This document shows, piece by piece, positions 7,240 through 15,405 of a stretch of DNA of 21,638 nt (position 1 is the stretch's first letter; the number at the start of each line of letters is the position of its first letter). The DNA is from Bacillota bacterium. GTDB lineage: Bacteria > Bacillota > Clostridia > Christensenellales > SZUA-584. The notes beneath the pieces are model-generated. The model saw nothing but the letters and a program-made list of their open reading frames with translations, did no database searches and was not told where the DNA came from. The stretch lies in contig JAEWWC010000209.1 in the NCBI GenBank assembly GCA_023396555.1, forward strand, positions 1 to 21,638. Reading direction: 5' to 3'. The translations under genes were made by a program, and so were the position numbers.

Positions 7240-8667
7240 ATGCAGCTGCAGCTAAAAAACCATACACAATCCACAATAGTGCCCAACCGGTTTATTGAAA
7301 GCTGCATCGGCGCGCCTGAAAAATATACCGAAGTCTATCTTCTGGGGCTGATGTACGCATCCTTAGAAGACAGCATTGACCTCGAACTGTTCTGCACGCG
7401 CCTTAACATGGGCATGACTGAAGTCACCGAAGCCATGATGTACTGGCAGAAGAAGGGCTTCGCGCGCATCATCAACTCAAGCATACTGTGCTTCGAGTTT
7501 GGAGATTTCATGCCCGCCCGCAACGCCGACTCGCTGTATACCGAACGCGACTACAACCGGATGCTGCAGGAACTTTTCGGTTCCCGCCAGCTCTCCCCGC
7601 ACGAATACATCAAGATATACGACTATACCGATACGTTCGGCCTGCCCAAAAACGTGGTGCTGATCATGGTCGAATACTGCATCGCGCTCAAAGGCCGTCG
7701 CGTGTCCGTCTCCTACATGGACAAGGTGGCGCAAAGCTGGGCGGAGGAGCACATCGACACACCCGAAAAGGCGCGCGAGAAACTGGAATCTCACAAGGCC
7801 GCCGCCTCCGGCGTACTGCGCGTTTTGAAGCAGCTTGGCCTGTCGGGCCGCGGCCCCACGCAGGACGAATATGCGCTCTACCTCAAGTGGACGGAGGACT
7901 GGGGCTTCACGCTGGACGCGGTACTCACCGCCTGCGCGCATACCACATCCGCCCGCGAACCCAGCATGAAATATCTGGACCGCATATTGGAGCGGCTCAA
8001 GGACCAGAACCGCGTCACCTCGCGCACCATCAGCGAGGCCGCCGCTCAGAGCGAAAGCACCGCCAAAACGCTCAAGGAGCTGATGCATATACTCGGCGAG
8101 CCCACGCAGAAGCCCTCATTCGAGCACGAGAGCCTATATATCAAATGGACAAGCGTCTACGGTTTCAGCGCGGACATGCTGCTGCTGGCCGCGCGTCAGC
8201 CGGGCGTGGCGGGACGCAAACCGTTCGTCAGTCTGGATGCCGTGCTCACAGACTGGTACAACAACCGGATACTGACGCCGGAGGACGCGCGCCGTCACAT
8301 GGCCGCCCAGGCTGAGCTGGACAAGCGCCTCGCCGACGTGTTTGAAGCGGCGGGTATCGTCCGCGCTGTCAACGAGGCCAGCCGCAAGCTGTATGCCCGC
8401 TGGCACGAAGCGTGGGGCATCCCGCATGACGCCATACTGCTGGCCGCGGAGATGAGCCAGTACGCCGAAAATCCTTACCGGTATCTTGGCACACTGCTGT
8501 CCAACTGGCACGCCGATGGCGTCAGGACGCTGGCTGATGCGCAGAACCAGATCAAAAAGAAGAGCAACGGCAACCCTAACCTGTCGGCCAAACCTGGCTA
8601 TTATGAACGGCCTACGGAGAATTATGACCATCTCGCCATCAACTTTTTCGAGGATGAAGGAGCATGA
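7240..8667 (+). CDS. dnaD: DnaD-like primosome protein with four tandem DnaD C-terminal repeats
   Basis: DnaD and its relative DnaB (Bacillota type) help recruit and load the replicative helicase at the origin and at restart sites. This 475-residue protein begins with a winged-helix-like region (about 15-95). Four related helical segments of about 80 residues follow, near 104-183, 191-268, 277-356 and 362-440. Each has a (L/M)Y.KW.xx(W/Y)GF/GIP-like core and most end in a YxxxLxxW-like motif (for example YMDKVAQSW and YLGTLLSNW). B. subtilis DnaD has one such domain in about 230 residues, so this protein is about twice the usual length. The ATG at 7240 has AAGGAG 7 bases upstream. The DnaC-like gene follows at once. 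The family is firm; the exact role is inferred. Confidence 0.87.
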   Translation: MQLQLKNHTQSTIVPNRFIESCIGAPEKYTEVYLLGLMYASLEDSIDLELFCTRLNMGMTEVTEAMMYWQKKGFARIINSSILCFEFGDFMPARNADSLYTERDYNRMLQELFGSRQLSPHEYIKIYDYTDTFGLPKNVVLIMVEYCIALKGRRVSVSYMDKVAQSWAEEHIDTPEKAREKLESHKAAASGVLRVLKQLGLSGRGPTQDEYALYLKWTEDWGFTLDAVLTACAHTTSAREPSMKYLDRILERLKDQNRVTSRTISEAAAQSESTAKTLKELMHILGEPTQKPSFEHESLYIKWTSVYGFSADMLLLAARQPGVAGRKPFVSLDAVLTDWYNNRILTPEDARRHMAAQAELDKRLADVFEAAGIVRAVNEASRKLYARWHEAWGIPHDAILLAAEMSQYAENPYRYLGTLLSNWHADGVRTLADAQNQIKKKSNGNPNLSAKPGYYERPTENYDHLAINFFEDEGA

Positions 8668-8674
8668 ATAAACC

Positions 8675-9601
8675 TTGAGCATGTCCGATGTGATGGCGGC
8701 GTACGACGCGATACGCCGTAACAACGAGCTAGAACAGCAGAAACGGCGCAACGAGGTGTACGCGGCTGTGCCCCGCCTTGCCGATCTGCACCGGCGGATC
8801 AATACGCGGCTACTGAACCGGCTGAAAATGGCGCTAGATGGCGAAGCCGGAGAAGCTGATGATATTCGGGCGATGGCAGACGAGGCGCGCACGTTGCTGG
8901 TCGGCGCGGGTTTTGATGCGCACTATCTGGATGCCATTTACACATGTCCGGAATGCCATGACACCGGCACGCTAGGCAACGCCCAACGCTGCGATTGCTT
9001 CAAAAAGCGGGTGCTGGAGGACAAGTTGGACGCGGCGCGCCTGACGGACAACGGTATCAGCTTTGAGCAGTTCAACCTTAACTTGTTCGATATCGCGCCT
9101 CTGGAAAACGGAAAATCTCAACGCGACCAGATGGCATACTATAAGAAATTCAGCGAGGCCTTTGCTGACAGTTTTCCCGCCTGCCCCCGGCTTTTGGTGA
9201 TGGCAGGCAGCGCAGGACTTGGCAAAACTTACATGACCAAATGCATCATGCGCCGCGTTATTGAACGGGGGCATACCGCCGCATACTACACAGCGTATCG
9301 GCTTTTTTCGCATTTTCATCGTGATCGCATTGGCGAAGAGGTGGACCTCTCACCGATATTTGACGTACCACTACTCATCATAGATGACCTTGGCACTGAG
9401 CCCATGACACGCAACGTCACGATTGAATACTTTTTCGACTTGCTCAACGAACGTGCGGCGGCAGATTTACACACCGTCGTTGTTACTAATCTTGCGTTGC
9501 ACGAGCTTAAGGAGCGCTACGGTGAGCGCATTCATTCGCGCCTGATGGATGCGCGTCATTCTCAAAAGATCATTTTCAAAGGCCGCGATGTGCGCTATTA
9601 A
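8675..9601 (+). CDS. DnaC/DnaI-like helicase loader ATPase
   Basis: This AAA+ protein of 308 residues has Walker A GSAGLGKT (178-185), Walker B LLIIDDLG (233-240), a sensor-I-like TN (271-272) and an arginine in RIHSRL (near 289) as the likely finger. A small zinc-binding region precedes the ATPase core (CPEC...CDC: C91, C94, C106, C108), as in DnaI-type loaders. The N-terminal coiled, charged part would contact the helicase. Placement directly after the DnaD-like gene supports helicase loading; an IstB-like transposition ATPase is unlikely without a transposase. The start is ambiguous: TTG at 8675 lies 12 bases from AAGGAG (8657-8662), while ATG at 8681 is 18 bases away. An overlapping ATG at 8664 opens only a four-codon frame. 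Confidence 0.88.
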   Translation: MSMSDVMAAYDAIRRNNELEQQKRRNEVYAAVPRLADLHRRINTRLLNRLKMALDGEAGEADDIRAMADEARTLLVGAGFDAHYLDAIYTCPECHDTGTLGNAQRCDCFKKRVLEDKLDAARLTDNGISFEQFNLNLFDIAPLENGKSQRDQMAYYKKFSEAFADSFPACPRLLVMAGSAGLGKTYMTKCIMRRVIERGHTAAYYTAYRLFSHFHRDRIGEEVDLSPIFDVPLLIIDDLGTEPMTRNVTIEYFFDLLNERAAADLHTVVVTNLALHELKERYGERIHSRLMDARHSQKIIFKGRDVRY

Positions 9602-9652
9602 CTCGTATCGCGGGGCATAATGATAGATAAGAAAAAGGCATTCGGAGGAGCT

Positions 9653-11434
9653 ATGAAACGCACTGAAATCGACGATCAATACAAATGGAATCTTGCGGAC
9701 ATATACGCGTCTGACGCGGACTGGGAAGCAGATTTCAAGCGTTTGCAGGAGATGCTGCCTGCGCTCAAGGGCTTAAAGGAGGGCTTCGCCGACTCGGCCG
9801 CCGCTCTGGCCGCCGCTCTGGAGCGCATGGACGAAGCGGCGTTGCTGTGCGAGCGGCTGTACGTGTATGCCCGCATGCACCGGGACGAGAACAACTCAAA
9901 CGCTCTCTACCAGGGCATGGCAGACCGGGCGATGTCGCTCAACGTCGCGGTATCGGGGGAAACTTCCTTCGCAGCGCCCGCGATGCTTAAAGTTCCTGCG
10001 GAGACGCTGGAGCAGTACATTGCCGAGGAAAAGCGGCTCCACCCTTACGCCTTCATGATACGCGACATCATCCGCCAGAAGCAGCACGTGTTAAGCGAAA
10101 ACGAGGAAAAGCTGCTGTCTTTAAGCTCCGAGTTCGCATCGGGTGCGCGGGACATATTCACGATGCTCAACAACGCCGACCTCAAGTTCGGTACGGTTGA
10201 GACGCCGGAGGGCCCCGTCTCGCTCACGCACGCTAAATACGCCGAGCTGATGCAGCACAAGGACCGCGAGGTGCGCAAGAACGCATTCGAGACGTATTAC
10301 AGCACCTTCCGCGGCAGCATCAATACCATCGCCGCAACCTATTCCACCAGCGTCAAGAAAGACATCTACTACACCAAGGTACGCGGGTATGAGAGCGCGG
10401 TGGCGCGTGCACTGTTCTCCGACAATGTGCCCGTTTCGTTGTACGACGACCTGATCAACGCCATACACGAAAGCCTGCCCACAATGTACGACTATATCGA
10501 AACGCGCCGCAGGATACTCGGCCTTTCCGATATCGCGATGTACGACATCTACGTGCCGCTGGTGGCGGAGTTCGACAAGAAGTACACCTACGACCAGGCG
10601 ATGGACCTCGTCACCGAAGCGCTGTCCCCGCTGGGGGACGAATACATTGGGCTGCTGAAGCGGGCGCGCGCCGAGCGCTGGATCGACGTCTATGAAACCG
10701 AGGGCAAGACCAGCGGCGCTTACTCATGGGGCGCATACGGTACGCACCCTTATGTGCTGCTCAACCATCGGGACGACCTGGACAGCGCGTATACCATCGC
10801 GCACGAGTTGGGCCATGCAATGCACTCATATTATTCGGATGAGGCGCTGCCCTTCCCTCTCGCGGGCTACACCATTTTCGTCGCGGAGGTGGCCTCCACC
10901 GTCAACGAAATACTGCTCACCAGATACTTGCTGGACCATGCGGACGACGCGCTGAAAAAGTACGTGCTCAACCACTACCTCGACCAATTCCGCACCACCG
11001 TGCTGCGCCAGACAATGTTCGCCGAGTTCGAGCGCATCTCCCACGCCAGCGCTGAATCGGGCGAGCCGCTCACGCACGAAGCGCTTTCTCAGAAGTATGC
11101 GGAACTCAACAGGCTGTACTACGGCGACAGCATCAAAACCTGCGATACCATTTCCATCGAATGGGCGCGCATACCGCACTTCTACAACGCCTTCTACGTC
11201 TATAAATACGCCACCGGCTTCTCAGCGGCGGTCGCCATCGCAACGGGCATATATGAAGGCAAGCTCGGCGTGCGCGACGCCTACTTCGCTTTCCTCAAGA
11301 GCGGCGGCAGCGACTATCCGCTGAACCTGCTCAAAAAAGCGGGCGTGGACTTCGAAGGCGGCGCGCCCGTCAAAGCGTGCATGCAGGCCTTCGCAGAGGC
11401 GCTGGCCGATTTCAAGAAGGTTATGAACGTGTAA
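9653..11434 (+). CDS. pepF: Oligoendopeptidase F (M3 family zinc metallopeptidase)
   Basis: PepF is a cytoplasmic peptidase that cuts short oligopeptides. The 593-residue protein has the zinc motif HELGH (384-388) and the third ligand E412 in FVAEVAST, the HExxH plus downstream Glu pattern of family M3. The C-terminal FYVYKYATGFSAA segment and overall length match the PepF/M3B group. I chose the ATG at 9653, 2 bases after a strong GGAGGAG (9644-9650), over an in-frame ATG at 9620 with no ribosome site. It follows the DnaC-like gene by 51 bases without a terminator, so read-through from that unit is possible, but no functional link is apparent. No secretion signal is visible. Confidence 0.94.
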   Translation: MKRTEIDDQYKWNLADIYASDADWEADFKRLQEMLPALKGLKEGFADSAAALAAALERMDEAALLCERLYVYARMHRDENNSNALYQGMADRAMSLNVAVSGETSFAAPAMLKVPAETLEQYIAEEKRLHPYAFMIRDIIRQKQHVLSENEEKLLSLSSEFASGARDIFTMLNNADLKFGTVETPEGPVSLTHAKYAELMQHKDREVRKNAFETYYSTFRGSINTIAATYSTSVKKDIYYTKVRGYESAVARALFSDNVPVSLYDDLINAIHESLPTMYDYIETRRRILGLSDIAMYDIYVPLVAEFDKKYTYDQAMDLVTEALSPLGDEYIGLLKRARAERWIDVYETEGKTSGAYSWGAYGTHPYVLLNHRDDLDSAYTIAHELGHAMHSYYSDEALPFPLAGYTIFVAEVASTVNEILLTRYLLDHADDALKKYVLNHYLDQFRTTVLRQTMFAEFERISHASAESGEPLTHEALSQKYAELNRLYYGDSIKTCDTISIEWARIPHFYNAFYVYKYATGFSAAVAIATGIYEGKLGVRDAYFAFLKSGGSDYPLNLLKKAGVDFEGGAPVKACMQAFAEALADFKKVMNV

Positions 11435-11526
11435 ACCGCGTCACACGATGGGTGTTTTCTTTTGCCGTCCTTTGTTATATAATTGCTAAGGGACGCTAGT
11501 GCGCGTCCGGAAAGTGAGAAACGCGT

Positions 11527-12321
11527 ATGAAGGCATGTTTTTCCACGCTCGGCTGTCCGGAGTGGTCATTTTCAGACATCGTATCCGTCGCGGCAGACCT
11601 GGGTTACAACGGCATCGAATTCCGCGGCGTCCAGAATGAGCTCTATGCGCCCAACATCGATGCGTTCTCCCCCGCACATGCGCCGACCACGCGGAGTCGT
11701 TTGGAGCATCTGTCGCTGCAGATACCGTGCCTTGCCTCTTCGTGCAACCTGAACGTGGACGAAGACGTGGAAAAGGCCAAAGCATATGTGGACACCGCCA
11801 GCCTGATCGGCGCACCGTACATCCGCCTGCTGGGGGACCTTGAGCCCGCCCCATCGGACGACGTGAGCCTCAAGGTGGTGGTGGCCAACCTGCTGGAAAT
11901 TGCCGATTACGCGAAGGGCAAAAACGTCACACCACTGATCGAGACCAACGGCTTCTTCGCCAAGACCAAGTCGCTGGGAGCATTGTTCCGTAAGGAGCTG
12001 GACGGTGAAAACGTGGGCATACTCTACGACATCCACCATCCATACCGTTTCTTCAACGAAGATCCGGCGTATACCATAGACAATATTGCGCCTTTCGTCC
12101 GCCACGTACACCTGAAGGATTCGGTGATGAGCGGCAGAAAGATCAGCTACAAAATGATCGGCGAGGGCGACATACCGGTAGCCCAGACCATCCGCCTGCT
12201 TAACAAAGCGGGTTACCAGGGCTTCTACTCGCTGGAATGGGTGAAGCGGTGGGACCTCTCACTGGAAGAGCCGGGCATCGCGTTCGCACACTACAAGGAG
12301 TTCATGGACTCTCTCGCATAA
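11527..12321 (+). CDS. Sugar phosphate isomerase/epimerase-like TIM-barrel protein
   Basis: This is a 264-residue member of the xylose-isomerase-like TIM barrel family (AP endonuclease 2 / sugar epimerase superfamily). Likely metal ligands sit at strand ends: E139 (LIETNG), D168 and H171 (YDIHHPY), H195 (HVHLKD) and E237 (YSLEWVKRW). The start FSTLGCPEWSF and the GYNGIEFRG segment are typical of the family. Substrates across it range from ketoses to inositol derivatives, and nothing here narrows the choice. A TATAAT at 11478-11483 lies 43 bases upstream without a clear -35. The ribosome site is weak. It stands alone, with its own terminator, convergent with the cyclophilin gene. Confidence 0.82.
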   Translation: MKACFSTLGCPEWSFSDIVSVAADLGYNGIEFRGVQNELYAPNIDAFSPAHAPTTRSRLEHLSLQIPCLASSCNLNVDEDVEKAKAYVDTASLIGAPYIRLLGDLEPAPSDDVSLKVVVANLLEIADYAKGKNVTPLIETNGFFAKTKSLGALFRKELDGENVGILYDIHHPYRFFNEDPAYTIDNIAPFVRHVHLKDSVMSGRKISYKMIGEGDIPVAQTIRLLNKAGYQGFYSLEWVKRWDLSLEEPGIAFAHYKEFMDSLA

Positions 12322-12334
12322 ACAGTCAACACTC

Positions 12335-12360
12335 AAAGGACGGCACCCCCGTCCTTTTTT
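12335..12360 (+). terminator. Intrinsic terminator after the TIM-barrel gene
   Basis: The arms AAAGGACGG (12335-12343) and CCGTCCTTT (12349-12357) are perfect complements with a 5-base loop. The T run continues to 12360. It begins 13 bases after the stop. Confidence 0.9.
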
Positions 12361-12434
12361 CATCTCAGCCCCACTCCCCAAAAAACAGCTCCTGCACCAT
12401 AGGTGATTGAGGGAATGTTTTATCTTCTATTTGC

Positions 12435-12460
12435 AAAAAAAGGACGGCGCACCGTCCTTT
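12435..12460 (-). terminator. Intrinsic terminator after the cyclophilin gene
   Basis: On the minus strand AAAGGACGG (12460-12452) pairs perfectly with CCGTCCTTT (12447-12439) around a 4-base loop, and a T run follows (12438-12435). The stem sequence is identical to the terminator of the convergent gene at 12335-12360. Confidence 0.9.
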
Positions 12461-12479
12461 CGTTTTCACATATTGTCCC

Positions 12480-13151
12480 TTATTCCGCCAGCTTCTCCGG
12501 CTCCGGCAGGTCCGGCCCGTCAATCGTGATGGATTCAATCACCACGTCCTGCAGCGGCTTGTCGTCTGCGTCCGTTTTCACCGCCGCGATGGCGTCCACC
12601 ACCTCAATGCCTGATGTCACCTTACCGAACGCGGCATACTGCCCGTCCAACTGCGGCACATCCTGATGCATGATGAAAAACTGAGAACCGGCACTGTCAT
12701 ACGCCTGCGCCCGCGCCATCGAAATCACGCCGCGAGTGTGCAGCAAATTATTATCGACACCGTTTAAGGCAAACTCCCCCTTGATGGCGTAACCAGGGCC
12801 GCCCATGCCGGTACCCTCCGGATCTCCGCCCTGTATCATGAAGCCGGAAATCACACGGTGGAATATCAGCCCGTCGTAAAAGCCCTGTCGCGCGAGGTCA
12901 CAGAAGTTATATACCGACTGCGGCGCGATGTCCGGATAAAGCTCCAGTTCAATGGTGCCGAAATCCTTCACAACGATGGTGGCCTTCACCGGCTCCGTAC
13001 TGGCAGGCGCTTCCGAAGTCTGCGCTTCGGGTTCGGCTGCCGTTGCTTCGGGCGTCAGAGCGGACGCTTCCTCCGTTTCGGGCTTGGGCGCGCACCCGAA
13101 TACTGCCGCCGCCAGCACAACCGCCAACAATATCAATATCACTCGTTTCAT
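12480..13151 (-). CDS. Cyclophilin-type peptidyl-prolyl isomerase, predicted lipoprotein
   Basis: This enzyme class catalyses cis-trans isomerisation at proline. The 223-residue precursor starts with a positively charged, hydrophobic signal peptide ending in AVFGC, so C20 is the probable lipid-anchored residue. A low-complexity Ala/Glu/Thr/Pro linker (about 21-55) follows, typical of extracytoplasmic lipoproteins. The cyclophilin domain has FHRVISGFMIQGGDPEGTG, GVISMAR and GSQFFI, with the catalytic-type arginine in FHR, and ends with GQYAAFGKV. I use the ATG at 13151, preceded by GAGG, not an upstream in-frame codon at 13211, because it directly begins the signal peptide. It probably assists folding of exported proteins outside the membrane. 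Confidence 0.93.
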   Translation of the reverse strand: MKRVILILLAVVLAAAVFGCAPKPETEEASALTPEATAAEPEAQTSEAPASTEPVKATIVVKDFGTIELELYPDIAPQSVYNFCDLARQGFYDGLIFHRVISGFMIQGGDPEGTGMGGPGYAIKGEFALNGVDNNLLHTRGVISMARAQAYDSAGSQFFIMHQDVPQLDGQYAAFGKVTSGIEVVDAIAAVKTDADDKPLQDVVIESITIDGPDLPEPEKLAE

Positions 13152-13238
13152 GTGCTCACATCCTCTTTCGTATTCTTCTGATAACCTACCACGCGGGCGA
13201 TTCAGCGTCAATCCCCAGATAGGTCCCCTGTTTGGGGT

Positions 13239-13265
13239 AATAAAAGACGGAGCGTTTCCGCTCCG
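13239..13265 (-). terminator. Intrinsic terminator after jag
   Basis: On the minus strand CGGAGCG (13265-13259) and CGCTCCG (13254-13248) close a GAAA tetraloop, followed by a T-rich tract (TCTTTTATTA). It starts 8 bases after the jag stop and ends the rpmH-to-jag operon. Confidence 0.82.
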
Positions 13266-13273
13266 CTGTTATC

Positions 13274-14221
13274 TTATTCCTTTGCCTGTTTCGCGGCTTC
13301 TTCGGGGGCGTCATCACCCTTCAGGGCCACCACCACGCTGCGGAACGGATCCTCACCCTCGCTGTAGGTATACACCTTGTCATAGTCCTGAAGCGTCGCA
13401 TGCAGTATGCGCCTCTCATACGGGTTCATCGGCTCCAGCACAACCCGCTTACCGGACTTCTGTACCTTATCCGCCAGCCGTGCCGCCAGCCGTTTAAGCG
13501 TATCCTCGCGCTTCTTGCGGTAATCCTCGGTATCCAGCATGATCTTGGTATAATCGGCTTTACCGTTGTTCACCACCAGGCTGGTCAGATACTGCAGCGC
13601 ATCCAGCGTTTCGCCGCGCCGGCCGATCAAAAGGCCCATGCCGCGGCCGGACAGATCCAGCTTCATCATGCCGTCCTCTGTCCCCGATTTGATCACAACG
13701 CCCATGTTCATGCGCTGGAACAGTCCCAGTAAAAACTTCTCCGCATCATTGGCCGGCTCCTGCGCGACAAAATCCGCGGGAATACCTATCTCCATGCCGC
13801 CGCGACGCCTGTCGTCCCGCCGTCCGTAATCCCGCCGCTCGCCCGAGCGGTGCTCGCCGCCCCGACGGTCATCCCGTCTGTCACGGCTGTCATGGTTCCG
13901 CCGGTCATCACTTCTGTCGCGGTTTTCACGCCGCTCCGGTCTGTCGTCGCGCCGCCCGTCGTGTCTGCGGTCGTGGTCGCGCCTGTCATCGCGCCGCTCC
14001 GGCCGGGGACGGGGAAACTCCTCATCCAGCGGCTTGTCGGGCACAAAAGGGGTGATCTTCTCTTCGGGTTTCTTGGTCAGGCGTACCTTGGCGCTTTTAA
14101 ACAGCCCGCCGCCTTCGTCCAGTATCTCGATATCCACTTCGTCTATGGAGAGGTCCATCTTGACAAGGCCGCTGAATACAGCCTCGTCCACCGTCTTGCC
14201 CTTGCTCTCTATGAAGTCCAT
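13274..14221 (-). CDS. jag: RNA-binding protein Jag / KhpB (SpoIIIJ-associated)
   Basis: Jag/KhpB is a cytoplasmic RNA-binding protein tied to cell-shape and elongation control and usually encoded next to yidC. The 315-residue protein has an N-terminal Jag_N domain (1-50), a KH domain with LLIGRRGETLDALQYL (GRRG at 200-203) and a C-terminal R3H domain (PMNPYERRILH, R270 and H274 as RxxxH). Between them lies an extreme Arg/Asp-rich linker (about 71-142), which makes the protein longer than the roughly 210-residue B. subtilis form. Its ATG overlaps the yidC stop by one base (TAATG), indicating translational coupling. It is the last gene of the operon. The family call is secure. Confidence 0.95.
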   Translation of the reverse strand: MDFIESKGKTVDEAVFSGLVKMDLSIDEVDIEILDEGGGLFKSAKVRLTKKPEEKITPFVPDKPLDEEFPRPRPERRDDRRDHDRRHDGRRDDRPERRENRDRSDDRRNHDSRDRRDDRRGGEHRSGERRDYGRRDDRRRGGMEIGIPADFVAQEPANDAEKFLLGLFQRMNMGVVIKSGTEDGMMKLDLSGRGMGLLIGRRGETLDALQYLTSLVVNNGKADYTKIMLDTEDYRKKREDTLKRLAARLADKVQKSGKRVVLEPMNPYERRILHATLQDYDKVYTYSEGEDPFRSVVVALKGDDAPEEAAKQAKE

Positions 14222-15165
14222 TAAGTCGCCTCCTCGATGACGCCCTGTTTTCTCTTCTCATCCTGTTTCTTATAGATCCAGTTCACGATCAGCGTCTGCC
14301 CCAGCGCGTAGATGTTGGCCGCCAGCCAGTAAACGGAGAACGCCGCATTGGCTGTTGCGCAGATGTATACGGAGAACAGCGGGAAAAACCACAGCATGAA
14401 CTTGCCGCCCGGCTGGGCCTGTGCACCGCCCGGTGTCTGAGCCGTCGTCAGCCTCTGCTGCAGGAACAGCGACGCGCCCGCGAGTATCGGCAATATGAAC
14501 CAGCCGTTGTTGACGCCTACTAGACCGTTGGTCTGGATGATGTTATCAGCCAATGTCTGATAAGCAGCACCTGCCTGCAACCCGTTTACAACATCAAAGT
14601 TCAGCAGTCCCGAGCCCGCCATCATATGCAGCTGCTGCGGAGTCACGTTAACGTTGGTAGCGAAGAACTGTGCAAACTGCGCTGCGCCCTTCATGATCGG
14701 TTCAAGTCCTGAATCAGGCTGCCAGAAGTTATGCACCCACAGCCATTGCGGCAGCACGTAAGCGTCCGGCCCCAAATGCTGCGCGTTCAATATAAACGAA
14801 ATCGTCTGCTCCGCTTCCAGCACGCGCATCGCGCCGAAGAAAGCGAAGAATATCGGCAGCGTAATCAGCATCGGCAGGCAACCGGCCAAAGGCTTCACGC
14901 CTTCTGTTTTGTACAGCTCCTGCTGCTTTTTTTGCAGCTGCTGCGGGTTGCTGGCATAGCGCTTTTTAAGCGATTCCAGCTTGGGCTGGATCATCGCCAT
15001 CTTGCGCGCGCTCTGCTTCTGCTTGAGATCCAGCGGCAGTATCAGCAGCCTGATCGCCACCGTCAGTATAATAATCGCGCCCGAGTAATCGCGAACAAAG
15101 CTGTAAACCAGCTTCAGCACTATCACGAAAAAATCCGAGATGAAGTTATTGCTTAAAAAACCCAA
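14221..15165 (-). CDS. yidC: Membrane protein insertase YidC/SpoIIIJ/Oxa1
   Basis: YidC inserts and folds membrane proteins, alone or with SecYEG. The 314-residue protein has a first membrane segment after a short N-terminus. The conserved hydrophilic-groove arginine lies in ILTVAIRLLILPL (about R39). A charged cytoplasmic hairpin (KQKQSARKMAMIQPKLESLKK) and membrane segments including LPMLITLPIFFAFFGAM follow. No lipobox signal peptide is seen, unlike B. subtilis SpoIIIJ. A region of roughly 90 residues (about 120-215, NAQHLGPDAY to NNGWF) separates the second and third membrane segments and is longer than in SpoIIIJ. Upstream is yidD and downstream jag overlaps by one base, the classical order. 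Confidence 0.94.
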   Translation of the reverse strand: MGFLSNNFISDFFVIVLKLVYSFVRDYSGAIIILTVAIRLLILPLDLKQKQSARKMAMIQPKLESLKKRYASNPQQLQKKQQELYKTEGVKPLAGCLPMLITLPIFFAFFGAMRVLEAEQTISFILNAQHLGPDAYVLPQWLWVHNFWQPDSGLEPIMKGAAQFAQFFATNVNVTPQQLHMMAGSGLLNFDVVNGLQAGAAYQTLADNIIQTNGLVGVNNGWFILPILAGASLFLQQRLTTAQTPGGAQAQPGGKFMLWFFPLFSVYICATANAAFSVYWLAANIYALGQTLIVNWIYKKQDEKRKQGVIEEAT

Positions 15166-15195
15166 TCTATATGTCCTCCGTCATCATTTGACTGC

Positions 15196-15405
15196 CTAAG
15201 GGACAGGGTCATAGCCGCCCTTGCCAAAAGGGTTGCACCGCAAAATCCGCCAAATGGAAAGTCCGAGTCCCTTCAGCGCCCCATGCTTGGTGATCGCCTC
15301 CACGGCATATTCAGAACATGTGGGCGTAAACCGGCACGACGGACGCGTATAGGGCGAAATGGCCCTTTTGTAAAACCAGATGACCGAAAGCAGCACGCGC
15401 TTCAT
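15196..15405 (-). CDS. yidD: Membrane protein insertion efficiency factor YidD
   Basis: YidD is a small inner-face membrane-associated protein that assists YidC-dependent insertion. The 69-residue product starts MKRVLLSVIWFYKRAISPY and carries the signature CRFTPTCSEYA (24-34) and the ending RILRCNPFGKGGYDPVP. I use the ATG at 15405, which overlaps the rnpA stop by ATGA, rather than an in-frame extension to 15516. The extension lies inside rnpA and shows no family similarity. The overlap indicates coupled translation. The length is typical of the family. Confidence 0.96.
   Translation of the reverse strand: MKRVLLSVIWFYKRAISPYTRPSCRFTPTCSEYAVEAITKHGALKGLGLSIWRILRCNPFGKGGYDPVP

Noticed and set aside
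13213..13237. CCCCA/TGGGG inverted repeat upstream of the cyclophilin gene
   Set aside because: The stem is only five base pairs with a 15-base loop and no T run; it is not distinguishable from chance.
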